From positions 1 through 64,000 of the forward strand of contig NZ_WOTF01000008.1 of the NCBI RefSeq assembly GCF_011516935.1: a DNA stretch of 64,000 nucleotides. The letters are read 5' to 3'. Positions 26,903 to 36,605 of this stretch are shown piece after piece (within the stretch, counting starts at the first letter, position 1; each line of letters opens with the position of its first letter). The stretch comes from Acetobacter farinalis. Lineage in GTDB: Bacteria; Pseudomonadota; Alphaproteobacteria; Acetobacterales; Acetobacteraceae. The notes under the pieces were generated by a model. That model saw nothing but the letters and a program-made list of their open reading frames with translations. It made no database searches and was not told the DNA's origin. Both the position numbers and the translations under genes were made by a program.

Positions 26903-28609
26903 TTAAGTCTCCTCTGGTTTCTGTTCTGGCGGAGCCTGCACGAAAAGATCATCCTCCGCTGGTGTCATGGGGTAGGTGGAGGCCGCGACGATATGCGTGT
27001 TCACCCGCCGCAGGTCACGCAGCAGGGTGAGCTGATAGGTCACGTCCTCATCCTGTAGGGAGAGGTCATGCCCTTCCGTGGCGGGAGGAGTGTCGGTCGT
27101 TTGTCTCCGCAGGCGCTCGAAATAGGCTGTGGTCGCCTCGATTTCCAGATCCCGGAAAAAATCCTTCTGGCCACTCAGCGGGTTGGACATCCCTCGCTTC
27201 GTGCCCAGCAGCATTGTGGCGCAGATGGTGATGTTGGTGTTCAGCTGCGTGATCATGCTCAGCACGGGAGCGAGCAGGTCGGGCGGCAGCCGTAGGCGCT
27301 GGCGGGCCATTTTCTGCACCACGGGCACAAGGCTGCGTTCGGCAATATCCTCGGCGTGGAGCATCTGGGTCGTGAAGGCCAGAATATCCTCGGCACGGTC
27401 CATTTCATGCTGGCTGGCGGTTTCCGGGTCCAGTCCGGCCAGATAGGAGCGGATGGCGTTGCCCAGATCCTCCATGGCGTTGCCAAGGGCGCGGGCCGCT
27501 CCTGCGCGGGCCGGGTCGGAGGACGTCAGGCCATCCCGCATGGCGTCAAGCATGGCGCCCAGCAGGTCACACAGCCGCATGGCCTCCCGCGTGGCGCTGC
27601 CCACGGCAAGCTGAGGGGCCTTGTCCAGCAGGAGAGGGTCCAGATAGAGCGGGGCCCCCGGGAGTTGCTGTGCTGTTTGCGGCGGGGTGGGGATCAGTCG
27701 CATCATCAGGCGGGCGTACCCGTTGAGAAACGGGATCATCAGCACGGCCAGAAGGATGTTGAACAGAGTATGGAAGTTCGCCACCTGGCGGGCTGCATCC
27801 GGTTCGATCCGGGCGATAAGGCCGCTCAGATACGGCAGAACCGGAAGCAGCAGCATGGCCCCCACCGCCCGTACCAGCAGGTTACCCATGGAAATGCGGC
27901 GGGCTGTCAGGTCAGTGCGGCTGCCTTCCACCACCGGGTTGATGGACGTGCCGATATTGGCGCCAAGCACCAGCGCCAGCGCGGTTTCCACCGGAATGGT
28001 GCCGCTGGTGGCAAAGGTGGTGATCAGCATGACCGTGGCCACGGAGGAATGGCTGATCCAGGTAATGACAGTCCCCAGCAGCACGGCGGCCAGGTCGTGC
28101 GAGTTCATGGAGGCCAGAACGGCTGTCAGCTCCGGCCTGTGTGTATAGGGGCCAAGCAGCACAAGAAACTGCCGCAGGGAGATGAGGATCAACCCCAGCC
28201 CGATAAACACCCGCCCGGAATCCCGCCATGTGCCCTGCCCCCGCCGGAACAGCATGACACCGGTCAGCACAAAGACCGGGGCTATGGCGGCAACATCGAA
28301 GGAGAGAAGCTGGACAATCAGCGTGGTGCCGACATTGGCCCCCAGCATGACCGCCAGTGCCGGAGCCAGCTCAAGCTGCCCGCGCGCGGCCAGACCGGTA
28401 ATCATCAGCCCCGTGGCGGTGGAGGACTGAAGGACCGCGGTAATGCCAAGGCCGGTCAGGAACGCCTGAAAGCGGTTGCCCAGCATGCGGGCCAGCAGGC
28501 TGTTCAGCCGCGCGCCACACGCCCGCTGCACGCCGGTCTGCACCATATGCACGCCCCACAGCAGCAGGGCGACGCTTCCGGCAAGATCAACAAGTGTCAG
28601 CAGTTCCAA
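26903..28609 (-). CDS. Na/Pi cotransporter family protein with PhoU-like C-terminus
   Basis: A 568-residue inner-membrane protein. Two inverted NaPi-II halves are visible: QSSTATGLMITGLA with GANVGTT, and SHSSVATVMLITTFATSG with GANIGTS. About eight to nine helices are followed from residue 340 by a soluble PhoU-like helical domain. Such proteins (YjbB/NptA-like) move phosphate with sodium. Direction is uncertain, as YjbB is linked to export. It starts at ATG 28609 downstream of metH with a strong hairpin between. Confidence 0.88.
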   Translation of the reverse strand: MELLTLVDLAGSVALLLWGVHMVQTGVQRACGARLNSLLARMLGNRFQAFLTGLGITAVLQSSTATGLMITGLAARGQLELAPALAVMLGANVGTTLIVQLLSFDVAAIAPVFVLTGVMLFRRGQGTWRDSGRVFIGLGLILISLRQFLVLLGPYTHRPELTAVLASMNSHDLAAVLLGTVITWISHSSVATVMLITTFATSGTIPVETALALVLGANIGTSINPVVEGSRTDLTARRISMGNLLVRAVGAMLLLPVLPYLSGLIARIEPDAARQVANFHTLFNILLAVLMIPFLNGYARLMMRLIPTPPQTAQQLPGAPLYLDPLLLDKAPQLAVGSATREAMRLCDLLGAMLDAMRDGLTSSDPARAGAARALGNAMEDLGNAIRSYLAGLDPETASQHEMDRAEDILAFTTQMLHAEDIAERSLVPVVQKMARQRLRLPPDLLAPVLSMITQLNTNITICATMLLGTKRGMSNPLSGQKDFFRDLEIEATTAYFERLRRQTTDTPPATEGHDLSLQDEDVTYQLTLLRDLRRVNTHIVAASTYPMTPAEDDLFVQAPPEQKPEET

Positions 28610-28635
28610 GGGGGCAGGTTCCTTCTGGTTCAGGA

Positions 28636-28670
28636 GTCAGGGCCGGGGGCTTGCCCGGCTTACCCCTGAC
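28636..28670. terminator. Intergenic hairpin between metH and the Na/Pi gene
   Basis: GTCAGGG (28636 onward) pairs with CCCCTGAC (28663-28670), and an inner CCGGG/CCCGG stem stacks on it. There is no U-tract on either side. It lies just downstream of metH on the minus strand and may terminate or stabilise the transcript. Confidence 0.5.
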
Positions 28671-28699
28671 CAGAGGGCAGTTACAGGCCGGGGTGGGCC

Positions 28700-31600
28700 T
28701 CAGATTGTAAAATATTTCGCATGTTTGTTGAGGATCACAAGAGCGGAGGTGGACTGCTCCGGGTGGAGCTGGTCACCATCCGTCAGGGAAACCCCGATGC
28801 GTTCCGCGTTCAGCAGCCGCAGGATGGGGTGCTGGTCTTCCAGCCTCGGGCAGGCGGGATACCCGAAGGAGTAACGGGAACCGCGATAGCCCTGCTGGAG
28901 CAGACTTTCCATATCCCGCGCGTCATCCCCCGCAAAGCCGAGTTCGGAGCGGATGCGCTGGTGGGTATATTCCGCCATGGCTTCCGCCATCTCAACAGAG
29001 AGACCGTGCAGGTAGAGATAATCCTGATACCGGTTTTCTTCAAACCAGTCCCGCGCGATGTCGGACGCTTTCTGGCCGACGGTCACAACCTGCAGGCCGA
29101 CCACATCGCGTTCGGGGTGGCTGATGTCCCGCACGAAATCGGCAATGCACTCACCATCATCGCGCGGCTGGCGCGGCAGGGTGAAGCGGGCGGCTTCCGT
29201 GGTGCCATCCTCTTCAAACAGCACGAGGTCGTTCCCGTCGCCTGCCGCTTTCCAGTAGCCATAGGAGGCTTGCGGGGCCAGAATGCTGTCCTTGGCGGCC
29301 AGATCCAGCATGCGGCGCAGAATGGGCCGCAGGTCCTGCTTGGCCCAGGTCAGGAACTCTTCCAGAGAGCGCCCCTGCTTCCTGAACCCCCACTGGAACT
29401 GATAGAGCGCACGCTCATTCAGGAACGGCAGAATGGCTTCCGGTGTGGCGGTGAGTACGCGCGGCCCCCAGAAAGGCGGGACCAGAGCCGGGGCGTCCGC
29501 CGTTATGCGCTCCCGGCGCGCGCGGGCTGCTGCGGCGTCAACCGGGGTAAAGCCGCGTGTTTCCGCCTGTTCGGGTGCGCGGGCGTTGCGGCGTGTGGCC
29601 TTGCCCTCACGCTTTTTGCTGATGGCCGCCAGATAGTCGTCAAAACTGTTCTGCGTGATCTGGTCCATCAGCGTCAGGCCATCAAACGCATCCCGCGCAT
29701 AGGCCACGCGGCCTGTGGGGGCGTAGGCCGCCACGCAGTCTTCCTCCACATAGTTGCGGGTGAGTGCGGCACCGCCAAGCAGGACGGGGACGTCGAGCCC
29801 CGCCCGGGCAATTTCTTCCAGATTTTCGCGCATGATCACGGTGGATTTCACCAGCAGGCCGGACATGCCGATGGCATCGGCCTTTTCCGCCCGGGCAGAG
29901 GCAATCATGTCCGCCACCGGCACCTTGATGCCCAGATTGACAACGCGATAGCCGTTATTGGTCAGAATGATATCTACCAGATTTTTGCCGATATCATGCA
30001 CATCGCCCTTCACCGTCGCCAGCACGATGGTGCCGCGCTGCTGGCCTTCCGTGCGTTCCATGTGCGGTTCCAGATGCGCCACGGCGGCTTTCATGGTTTC
30101 GGCGGATTGCAGCACGAACGGAAGTTGCATCTTGCCTGAGCCGAACAGTTCGCCCACCACTTTCATGCCGTCGAGCAGCACGGTGTTGATGATGTCGAGC
30201 GGCGGCATTTTGGTCATGGCTTCATCAAGGTCGGCTTCCAGCCCCTTGCGGTCCCCATCCACAATGCGGTCACGCAGGCGCTCTTCCACGCTCTCCGCTT
30301 TCTGGCGTTTGACAGCTTCGGAGGCCTTGCGGTCCGCAAACATGGCCAGCAGCGTTTGCAGCGGGTCATAGCCGTCCGAGCGGCGGTCAAAAATCAGGTC
30401 TTCCGCAACCTTCACCTCTTCCGGCGCAATCATGTGCAGCGGGCGGATTTTGGAGACATGCACGATGGCGGCGGTCATGCCCGCCTTCACCGCGAGGTCC
30501 AGATAGACCGAGTTCAGCACGGCACGGGCCGCCGGGTTCAGGCCGAAGGAAATGTTGGAGAGGCCCAGCACGATCTGGATATCGGGGAAGGCCTCGCGGA
30601 TCATGCGGATGCCTTCCAGCGTCCACAGGCCCAGCTTGCGGTCATCTTCCGCGCCGGTTGCAATGGTGAAGGTCAGCGGGTCGATCATCAGGTCCGACTG
30701 CGGCAGACCATGTTTCTCGCAGGCAAATTCAACCAGCCGGGAGGCAATGCGCAGCTTGTCTTCCGGGCTGCGGGCCATGCCGACTTCATCAATCGTCAGC
30801 GCCACCACAGCCGCGCCAAACTTGCGGGCCAGCTTCATGCGGTCCGTGGCCGGGCCTTCGCCATCTTCAAAGTTGATGGAGTTGATGATGGGCTTGCCGC
30901 CATGCAGCTTGAGGGCGGCTTCGATCACCGGGGTTTCGGTGGAATCAATCACCAGTGGCGCGTTGACGGAAGAGGTGAAGCGTTTGATGACTTCATCCAT
31001 CTCCGCCCGCTCGTTCCGGCCCACAAAGGCCGTGCAGATATCCAGAGCGTTGGAGCCTTCTGCGGTCTGTTCACGGCCGAGGGCCACGCAGCCATCCCAG
31101 TCATGAGCTTCCTGGAGTTCACGCCATTTTTTGGAGCCGTTGGCGTTGCAGCGCTCGCCAATGGAAAAATAAGCGTTTTCCTGCCGCAGGGGCACTTGCC
31201 CATACAGGCTGGCCACGGAGGGAATCCATACGGATTTTTTGGCAACCGGAGCGGGGCGATAGTGGCCCGTGCCCTCCGCGCGGCGGCGCAGCATGGCGTC
31301 CAGCGCAGCAATATGCGGGGTGGACGTGCCACAGCAGCCGCCGACCATGTTCAGCCCGTCTTCCACAATAAAGCGTTCGACCCATGTGGCCATGTCTTCA
31401 GGGGAGAGGGGGTAGCGGGTCTGCCCGTCCACCAGCTCCGGCAGACCTGCATTGGGCTGGACCGACGTCAGGCGTGGCCAGTTTTCTGAAAGCCAGCGGA
31501 CATGTTCCGCCATTTCCTGCGGGCCGGTGGCGCAGTTCAGACCCATCAGGTCCACATCAAGGCTGTGGATCACGGTAGCGGCCGCGGCAATATCGGGGCC

Positions 31601-32215
31601 GACCAGCAGCGTGCCGGTGGTCTCAACGGTAACCTGCACAAAAATCGGGGTGGTGGTGCCCATTTCCGCGCGGGCAATTTTCATGCCGTTGACGGCCGCC
31701 TTGATCTGTAGCGTGTCCTGACAGGTTTCAATCAGGATGGCGTCCACCCCACCTTCAATCAGCCCGCGCCCCTGTTCGGCAAGGGCGGCCTCCAGGGAGT
31801 CATAATCCACATTGCCCAGAGAGGGCAGCTTGGTGCCCGGTCCTACGGAGCCCACGACATATCGGGTGCGGCCATCAGCAAAACTTTCGGCGGCTTCACG
31901 CGCCAGAATGGCTGAGTTCCGGTTGATCTCGCGTGCCTTGTCTGCCAGATCGAATTCGGCGAGAGTGATGGGCGAGCCACCGAACGTATTGGTTTCCACC
32001 ATGTCCGCTCCAGCCTCATAATAGCCGCGGTGGATTTCCCGGATCAGTTCAGGGCGGGAGAGCGTGAGGATTTCCGTGCAGTTTTCCTGCCCCCAGTAAT
32101 CCCGATTGAGGTCCAGATCGAGCATCTGGATCCGTGAGCCCATCCCTCCATCACAGAGCAGAACCTGATTGCGCAGAGCATCGAGAACGGGGAGACGAGC
32201 AGACATGGCACCCAT
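28700..32215 (-). CDS. metH: Cobalamin-dependent methionine synthase
   Basis: A 1171-residue four-module enzyme that transfers methyl from methyltetrahydrofolate to homocysteine through B12. The homocysteine domain (residues about 10-325) has its zinc cysteines in LNCATG and GGCCGTS. The pterin domain starts near SIGERCNANGSKKW. The B12 module carries GDVHDIGKN near residue 740. The C-terminal activation domain, which binds AdoMet for reductive reactivation, is complete. Start codons at 32215 and 32206 are both possible, without a strong ribosome site. No cobalamin or SAM riboswitch was recognised upstream. A CobW-like ORF is encoded divergently. Confidence 0.97.
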   Translation of the reverse strand: MGAMSARLPVLDALRNQVLLCDGGMGSRIQMLDLDLNRDYWGQENCTEILTLSRPELIREIHRGYYEAGADMVETNTFGGSPITLAEFDLADKAREINRNSAILAREAAESFADGRTRYVVGSVGPGTKLPSLGNVDYDSLEAALAEQGRGLIEGGVDAILIETCQDTLQIKAAVNGMKIARAEMGTTTPIFVQVTVETTGTLLVGPDIAAAATVIHSLDVDLMGLNCATGPQEMAEHVRWLSENWPRLTSVQPNAGLPELVDGQTRYPLSPEDMATWVERFIVEDGLNMVGGCCGTSTPHIAALDAMLRRRAEGTGHYRPAPVAKKSVWIPSVASLYGQVPLRQENAYFSIGERCNANGSKKWRELQEAHDWDGCVALGREQTAEGSNALDICTAFVGRNERAEMDEVIKRFTSSVNAPLVIDSTETPVIEAALKLHGGKPIINSINFEDGEGPATDRMKLARKFGAAVVALTIDEVGMARSPEDKLRIASRLVEFACEKHGLPQSDLMIDPLTFTIATGAEDDRKLGLWTLEGIRMIREAFPDIQIVLGLSNISFGLNPAARAVLNSVYLDLAVKAGMTAAIVHVSKIRPLHMIAPEEVKVAEDLIFDRRSDGYDPLQTLLAMFADRKASEAVKRQKAESVEERLRDRIVDGDRKGLEADLDEAMTKMPPLDIINTVLLDGMKVVGELFGSGKMQLPFVLQSAETMKAAVAHLEPHMERTEGQQRGTIVLATVKGDVHDIGKNLVDIILTNNGYRVVNLGIKVPVADMIASARAEKADAIGMSGLLVKSTVIMRENLEEIARAGLDVPVLLGGAALTRNYVEEDCVAAYAPTGRVAYARDAFDGLTLMDQITQNSFDDYLAAISKKREGKATRRNARAPEQAETRGFTPVDAAAARARRERITADAPALVPPFWGPRVLTATPEAILPFLNERALYQFQWGFRKQGRSLEEFLTWAKQDLRPILRRMLDLAAKDSILAPQASYGYWKAAGDGNDLVLFEEDGTTEAARFTLPRQPRDDGECIADFVRDISHPERDVVGLQVVTVGQKASDIARDWFEENRYQDYLYLHGLSVEMAEAMAEYTHQRIRSELGFAGDDARDMESLLQQGYRGSRYSFGYPACPRLEDQHPILRLLNAERIGVSLTDGDQLHPEQSTSALVILNKHAKYFTI

Positions 32216-32717
32216 GGATCAGAAAAAGCGGGAAGAAGGCCCCCGGTCGGACGCAGGTCCGGAGGGCGGGGCATTATTCCAGAGAGCCGCATCGGTGTCC
32301 ACCAGCCGCCTGAGGTGGAAAGGGGAGGCAGACTCCCGGATACGCCTGCAGCTTCTCTCGTCGGTCCGCTCGGGGGAGGAGGCCCGTCCAGACAGCATGG
32401 CTGTTTTTTTCAGGGTTCAGCCCTCCGCCGAAGATCGCGCCGGATGGGGAGACGTGCGGCGCATGGAGGACGGGCAGGACGCTACAGGGCATGGAAGCGG
32501 CTGTACTTGCTGCCAGGTGGGTGGGCATCTGGGGCGCCTGCTGATGAGCCTGGTACAGGAGCGGGCACGTGGGCAGTGCATTTTTTTTCGCACTCTCTGT
32601 CTTATTTGTCCGCCACAGCAGGTATCTGCCCTGATACAGGCTCTGGAGGCCGACCCTTTTGTCTTTTCCCTGTATGGTCTGGACTTTGCTTTAGACCGTT
32701 TTTCCTGCCATTGTTGA
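32205..32717 (+). CDS. CobW/COG0523-like protein with no recognisable P-loop
   Basis: A candidate 170-residue protein. Residues from about 100 onward read GSGCTCCQVGGHLGRLL, then an Arg-rich helix and SALIQALEADPFVFSLYGLD. This aligns by eye with the G3E GTPase block in which CxCC is followed by a VRGDL-like helix and then by the L..DP...RY.LDG segment. The region that should hold the Walker A GxxGxGKTT reads RIRLQLLSSVRSG, so nucleotide binding looks lost, and the chain stops before the NKxD part. Codon choice looks coding in the second half. The start is uncertain (ATG 32205, 32214 or 32397), since early starts overlap the metH start on the other strand. It may be a real pseudo-enzyme or a decaying gene. 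Confidence 0.45.
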   Translation: MAPMDQKKREEGPRSDAGPEGGALFQRAASVSTSRLRWKGEADSRIRLQLLSSVRSGEEARPDSMAVFFRVQPSAEDRAGWGDVRRMEDGQDATGHGSGCTCCQVGGHLGRLLMSLVQERARGQCIFFRTLCLICPPQQVSALIQALEADPFVFSLYGLDFALDRFSCHC

Positions 32718-32841
32718 AAAAATAACATAATGTGCTGAGAATAAAACAGAGAAACACTTTGAGGTCATCGGCGCACCCTGTCATAAGAGCTTCTGTTTGG
32801 AAGCTGGACTGGCAAGTCTGTCGGGCCGCGTATTTTAGGTT

Positions 32842-35115
32842 TTGTCAAAAGGGTTGTTCGTGAACCAGACTGATCATGTGCCCGATGTTTCTGGCCCTTC
32901 TTCTGATCCCGGCCATGAAAGTGCCGTCCGCCTGACCCCCACCATGATTCGTTTGCGCGCCGTTGTTGCGGCAGCGCGGTTCCATGGGCTGGAGCTTGAT
33001 ATCCGCGACTTCGCGGCAGACCCGGAAGAAGAAAGCCCGTCTCCGGCTTCTCTGGTTCGCTGGCTGGAAGAGCAGGGCGCTGTTGCCAAAGGTATGCGCA
33101 TCAAGTGGCGCTATCTGGTCAAGATGAGCAATTCGCCGCCGATCGTGCTGATGTTCCAGGACGGGTCCGCGGCCTTGATGGTCAATGCGGATCCGGGCAA
33201 AGGCGTTGTCTGGCTGCGTGATCCGCTGAAGGGCGAAGCTGCGGCCCCGGTGCCGGTTGATGAACTGCGTCTGAGCAAGATCTGGACCGGTGATATTCTG
33301 CTGATCAAACGCCGGCGCGATCAGTCGGAGGCAGATGCGCCCATTAATTTTAGCTGGCTGGCCAAGATGGTGCTGCGGGAAAAGCGCTCCCTGCGTGATA
33401 TCGCCATTGCGTCCATGACACTCAGTATTCTGCAGATTTTTCCACCCCTGATTGTCATGCAGGTTATTGACCGGGTGGTGAACTATAAATCCATGTCCAC
33501 GCTGATTTCGATCAGTGGGATTATTGTTGTTTTTTCCGTGTACGAAGTTCTGCTGTCCTACGGGCGCAGGGAACTGTCCATGGTTCTGACCACGCGCGTG
33601 GACTCCCGTATTTCCCTGCATGTGTTCAGCCGTCTTGTTGCCCTGCCGCTGGAATATTTTGAACGGCAGCAGGCCGGGAATCTTCTTGGTCGCGTCATGG
33701 CAATTTACAAGGTGCGGGATTTTCTCACCGGGAAATTGATGACGACGTTTCTGGATCTGTTTACGCTCGTCGTGATCTTGCCGTTCCTGTTTTATCTCAG
33801 TTCCACTCTGGCCTGGATGACGGTTGCTGCAGCCGGCTGTATTGGTCTGATTGTTGTGATTTTCATGGGGCCGGTTGCACGCGTGATGGGAGCACAGATG
33901 CAGGCAGAGCGTGAACGGAGTGCTGTTTTGTATGAAACAGTGGCCGGCATCCGCACGCTCAAGACGCTTGCTCTGGAAAATATGCGCAAGCAGATATGGG
34001 ACGAGGCGACGGCGGTTGTCATTCGCTGGAAACTGGCCGTTGGACGGATGTCCAACTGGCCCCAGACGTTGGTCATGCCGCTGGATATGTTTATCAATCG
34101 CGGCATTATCCTGATCGGGGCCTACCTTGCACTGGTTAATCCGTCTGCTGTCGGGGTCGGAGGATTGGTTGCGTTCATGATGCTGGGTGGGCGTGTTGCA
34201 TCCCCTCTGGTCGGATTTGCCAGACTTCTGGACGATTTCAATGAAGTAAGGACTGCCCTGGGTGAGGCAGCCTCTGTTCTCAACCAGCCGACCGAAACCA
34301 AGGCGCTGACAACCGGCATGCGACCGCAGATCAAGGGGGCGTTGTCGTTCGAGGGAGTGGATTTCACCTATCCGGGTTCAACCTCCAAGGCGCTCAATAA
34401 CGTCAACTTTGAAATTCCTGCGGGCACCATGCTGGGGCTGGTGGGGCGAAGCGGGTCCGGTAAATCAACAATCACCCGTCTGCTTCAGGGTGTCAGTCGG
34501 TCCTATACCGGTTATCTCAAGCTGGATGGGGTTGATCTGCGCGAGATTAACCTGACGCATCTTCGGCGGTCCTTCGGCGTGGTGTTGCAGGACAACTTCC
34601 TGTTCCGTGGCACGATCCGTGAAAATATTACGGCTGGCCGTCCGGGCTATACGATTGATGATGTCGTGCGTGCCGCGCGTCTGGCCGGTGCGGAAGAGTT
34701 TATTGAACGCATGCCGGCCGGGTATGAAACCTTTATCGAAGAAGGCTCCACCAATATTTCTGGTGGGCAGCGCCAGCGTCTGGCGATTGCGCGCGCTGTG
34801 ATTACCGATCCCAAGTTGATGATTCTGGATGAAGCCACTTCAGCGCTGGATCCGGAAAGTGAGGCGCTGGTGAACGCCAATCTTGAGCGGATAGGCAAGG
34901 GACGCACCATGGTGATCGTCTCGCATCGTCTGTCTTCCCTAGTGAATTGTGACCAGATCTGCGTGATGGATCATGGGTCTGTGGCAGATATCGCACCCCA
35001 TGATGTTCTGCTGGAACGGTGCGATATCTATCGTACCCTCTGGATGCAGCAGAACCGGCATACGGAGGGGAAAGCGCGTACCGGCTCCTCTTCTCTGATT
35101 GCGGAAGGAGAATAA
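32842..35115 (+). CDS. Type I secretion ABC transporter (permease/ATPase)
   Basis: A 757-residue HlyB-like exporter. The N-terminal C39-like domain (residues about 30-155) lacks the catalytic Cys, as in RTX exporters that do not cleave a leader. Six transmembrane helices follow (about 185-470). The ATPase has GRSGSGKST, NISGGQRQRLAIARA and LMILDEATSALDPES. The start is TTG 32842, though GTG 32860 has a better-placed AAAAGGG and is a real alternative. An AT-rich 120-base region upstream probably holds the promoter. HlyD lies 3 bases downstream. No TolC is encoded here. The substrate is not encoded next door; the Hint/AIDA protein is one candidate. Confidence 0.92.
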   Translation: MSKGLFVNQTDHVPDVSGPSSDPGHESAVRLTPTMIRLRAVVAAARFHGLELDIRDFAADPEEESPSPASLVRWLEEQGAVAKGMRIKWRYLVKMSNSPPIVLMFQDGSAALMVNADPGKGVVWLRDPLKGEAAAPVPVDELRLSKIWTGDILLIKRRRDQSEADAPINFSWLAKMVLREKRSLRDIAIASMTLSILQIFPPLIVMQVIDRVVNYKSMSTLISISGIIVVFSVYEVLLSYGRRELSMVLTTRVDSRISLHVFSRLVALPLEYFERQQAGNLLGRVMAIYKVRDFLTGKLMTTFLDLFTLVVILPFLFYLSSTLAWMTVAAAGCIGLIVVIFMGPVARVMGAQMQAERERSAVLYETVAGIRTLKTLALENMRKQIWDEATAVVIRWKLAVGRMSNWPQTLVMPLDMFINRGIILIGAYLALVNPSAVGVGGLVAFMMLGGRVASPLVGFARLLDDFNEVRTALGEAASVLNQPTETKALTTGMRPQIKGALSFEGVDFTYPGSTSKALNNVNFEIPAGTMLGLVGRSGSGKSTITRLLQGVSRSYTGYLKLDGVDLREINLTHLRRSFGVVLQDNFLFRGTIRENITAGRPGYTIDDVVRAARLAGAEEFIERMPAGYETFIEEGSTNISGGQRQRLAIARAVITDPKLMILDEATSALDPESEALVNANLERIGKGRTMVIVSHRLSSLVNCDQICVMDHGSVADIAPHDVLLERCDIYRTLWMQQNRHTEGKARTGSSSLIAEGE

Positions 35116-35118
35116 GCC

Positions 35119-36561
35119 ATGAGTGAGCAGGATATTGTGCCCTCAGGGCAGGAGACCGGTTCCGAGGTGGGTACGGAATTTCTGCGTCAGGCGGATGATC
35201 CATACGCACCGGGTGATATGCCGCCGGCCTTGCTGGAATTTCATTCTCCCACGGCGGCGCTGGTCAATATGCCGCCCACGGCGTCCGCACAGTATATCAC
35301 CTGGCTGGTCGGCGCTCTGGTGTTGTCTTCAGTGACTGTGATGACTGTCTTTCCACTGGATCGGGTGGTGTCGACGCAGGGGCGTCTGGTCTCCACGGAG
35401 CAGACGCTTCTCATTCAGCCTCTGGATACCTCCATTGTCCGGTCCATTGACGTGCGGGAGGGGGATTTCGTTCATAAGGGTGATGTTCTGGCGCATCTGG
35501 ACCCGACGAGTTCTGGTGCCGACATCGAGAATATGCGCGCCCAGATGGACCAGTATCAGGCGGAGGTTGATCGTCTGATCTCCGAGGCGGAGGGTCAGAT
35601 CTATAAGGCTGACCCGAAAAACCCGGCCTCTGTGCAGCAGGGTGAGGCGTTCCTGCGGCGCCGGGCGGAGTTCAACGCCAAGGTCAGCAATTACGACAAG
35701 CAGATTGCCAGCCTTCAGAATGACCTTCAGGGTTATCTCGCCAGTGCTGCAATGTATGCTTCCCGCGCCAAGGTGGCTTCGGATGTGCATAAAATGCGGA
35801 TGCAGCTTCAGAAGGATCAGGTCGGGAGCAAGCTTTCTACGCTGAGTGCCCAGAACGAGTTGATGGAAGTGGAGCGTTCCCAGATTGGTGCGCAGCAGCA
35901 GGCGGCCAGCACACGGAACAAACTTGCGGCGCAGGTTGCTGAAAAAGAAGCCTATATCCAGAACTGGAAGGCAGAAGTGTATCGCGATCTGGCCGCAGCG
36001 CAGCATCATCTTTCTGAAACAAAAGGGGCGTATCAGAAAGCTGTTCTGCACAATAGTCTGGTGACGCTGAAAGCGGATGAAGACGCGGTTGTGCTGAATA
36101 TTTCCAAAGTGTCGGTGGGCTCTGTGCTGACAGCCGGCCAGAAAATCATGACCCTTGTACCGGTGGGGAAAGGGCTTGAAATCGAGACCGTGATGTCCGG
36201 CAAGGATGCCGGGTTCGTAAGGCTTGGAGACAAGGCCCTCGTCAAGTTTGCAACCTTCCCGTATCAGCAATATGGCGGTGCGGACGCAACAGTGCGGACT
36301 ATCAGTGCTGACTCTTTTGTTGGGGGAGCTGCTGGTGGTGGCCAGCAGGATAATGACGTCACGCCCGACAGCAGCAGCAAGGAGTTTTATCGTATCCGCC
36401 TGCGTGTTGACCGCTATACCCTGCATGGTGTGCCGCGGTTCTTCCATCCGCAGCCCGGGATGCCGGTAACAGCCGATATCCGTGTCGGCAAACGCACGAT
36501 CATGCAATATCTGCTGAACAGTTTCATGCCGCTGATGACGGATGGCATGCGGGAGCCCTGA
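35119..36561 (+). CDS. HlyD-family membrane fusion protein
   Basis: A 480-residue periplasmic adaptor for the upstream ABC exporter. A cytoplasmic N-terminus (about 55 residues) leads into one membrane helix (WLVGALVLSSVTVMTV). Then come a lipoyl-type motif (SIDVREGDFVHKGDVLAHLDPT), a long coiled-coil hairpin (residues about 145-310) and a beta-barrel region ending PQPGMPVTADIRVGKRT, the RTX-family C-terminal signature. ATG 35119 has AAGGAG upstream. It bridges the inner membrane to a TolC-like channel encoded elsewhere. Confidence 0.93.
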   Translation: MSEQDIVPSGQETGSEVGTEFLRQADDPYAPGDMPPALLEFHSPTAALVNMPPTASAQYITWLVGALVLSSVTVMTVFPLDRVVSTQGRLVSTEQTLLIQPLDTSIVRSIDVREGDFVHKGDVLAHLDPTSSGADIENMRAQMDQYQAEVDRLISEAEGQIYKADPKNPASVQQGEAFLRRRAEFNAKVSNYDKQIASLQNDLQGYLASAAMYASRAKVASDVHKMRMQLQKDQVGSKLSTLSAQNELMEVERSQIGAQQQAASTRNKLAAQVAEKEAYIQNWKAEVYRDLAAAQHHLSETKGAYQKAVLHNSLVTLKADEDAVVLNISKVSVGSVLTAGQKIMTLVPVGKGLEIETVMSGKDAGFVRLGDKALVKFATFPYQQYGGADATVRTISADSFVGGAAGGGQQDNDVTPDSSSKEFYRIRLRVDRYTLHGVPRFFHPQPGMPVTADIRVGKRTIMQYLLNSFMPLMTDGMREP

Positions 36562-36605
36562 GAGGTTTTCGGAATGTCTGAGATCATAAGAGGAAGGGGC
36601 ACATC

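Noticed and set aside
32391-32412. Small hairpin ACAGC/GCTGT followed by seven T
   Set aside because: It lies inside the candidate CobW-like frame, and a 5-bp stem with a 3-base loop is too weak to call a terminator.
32216-32500. Cobalamin or SAM/SAH riboswitch before metH
   Set aside because: No B12-box-like or SAM/SAH consensus could be traced in the minus-strand leader; the region is better explained by the divergent CobW-like ORF.
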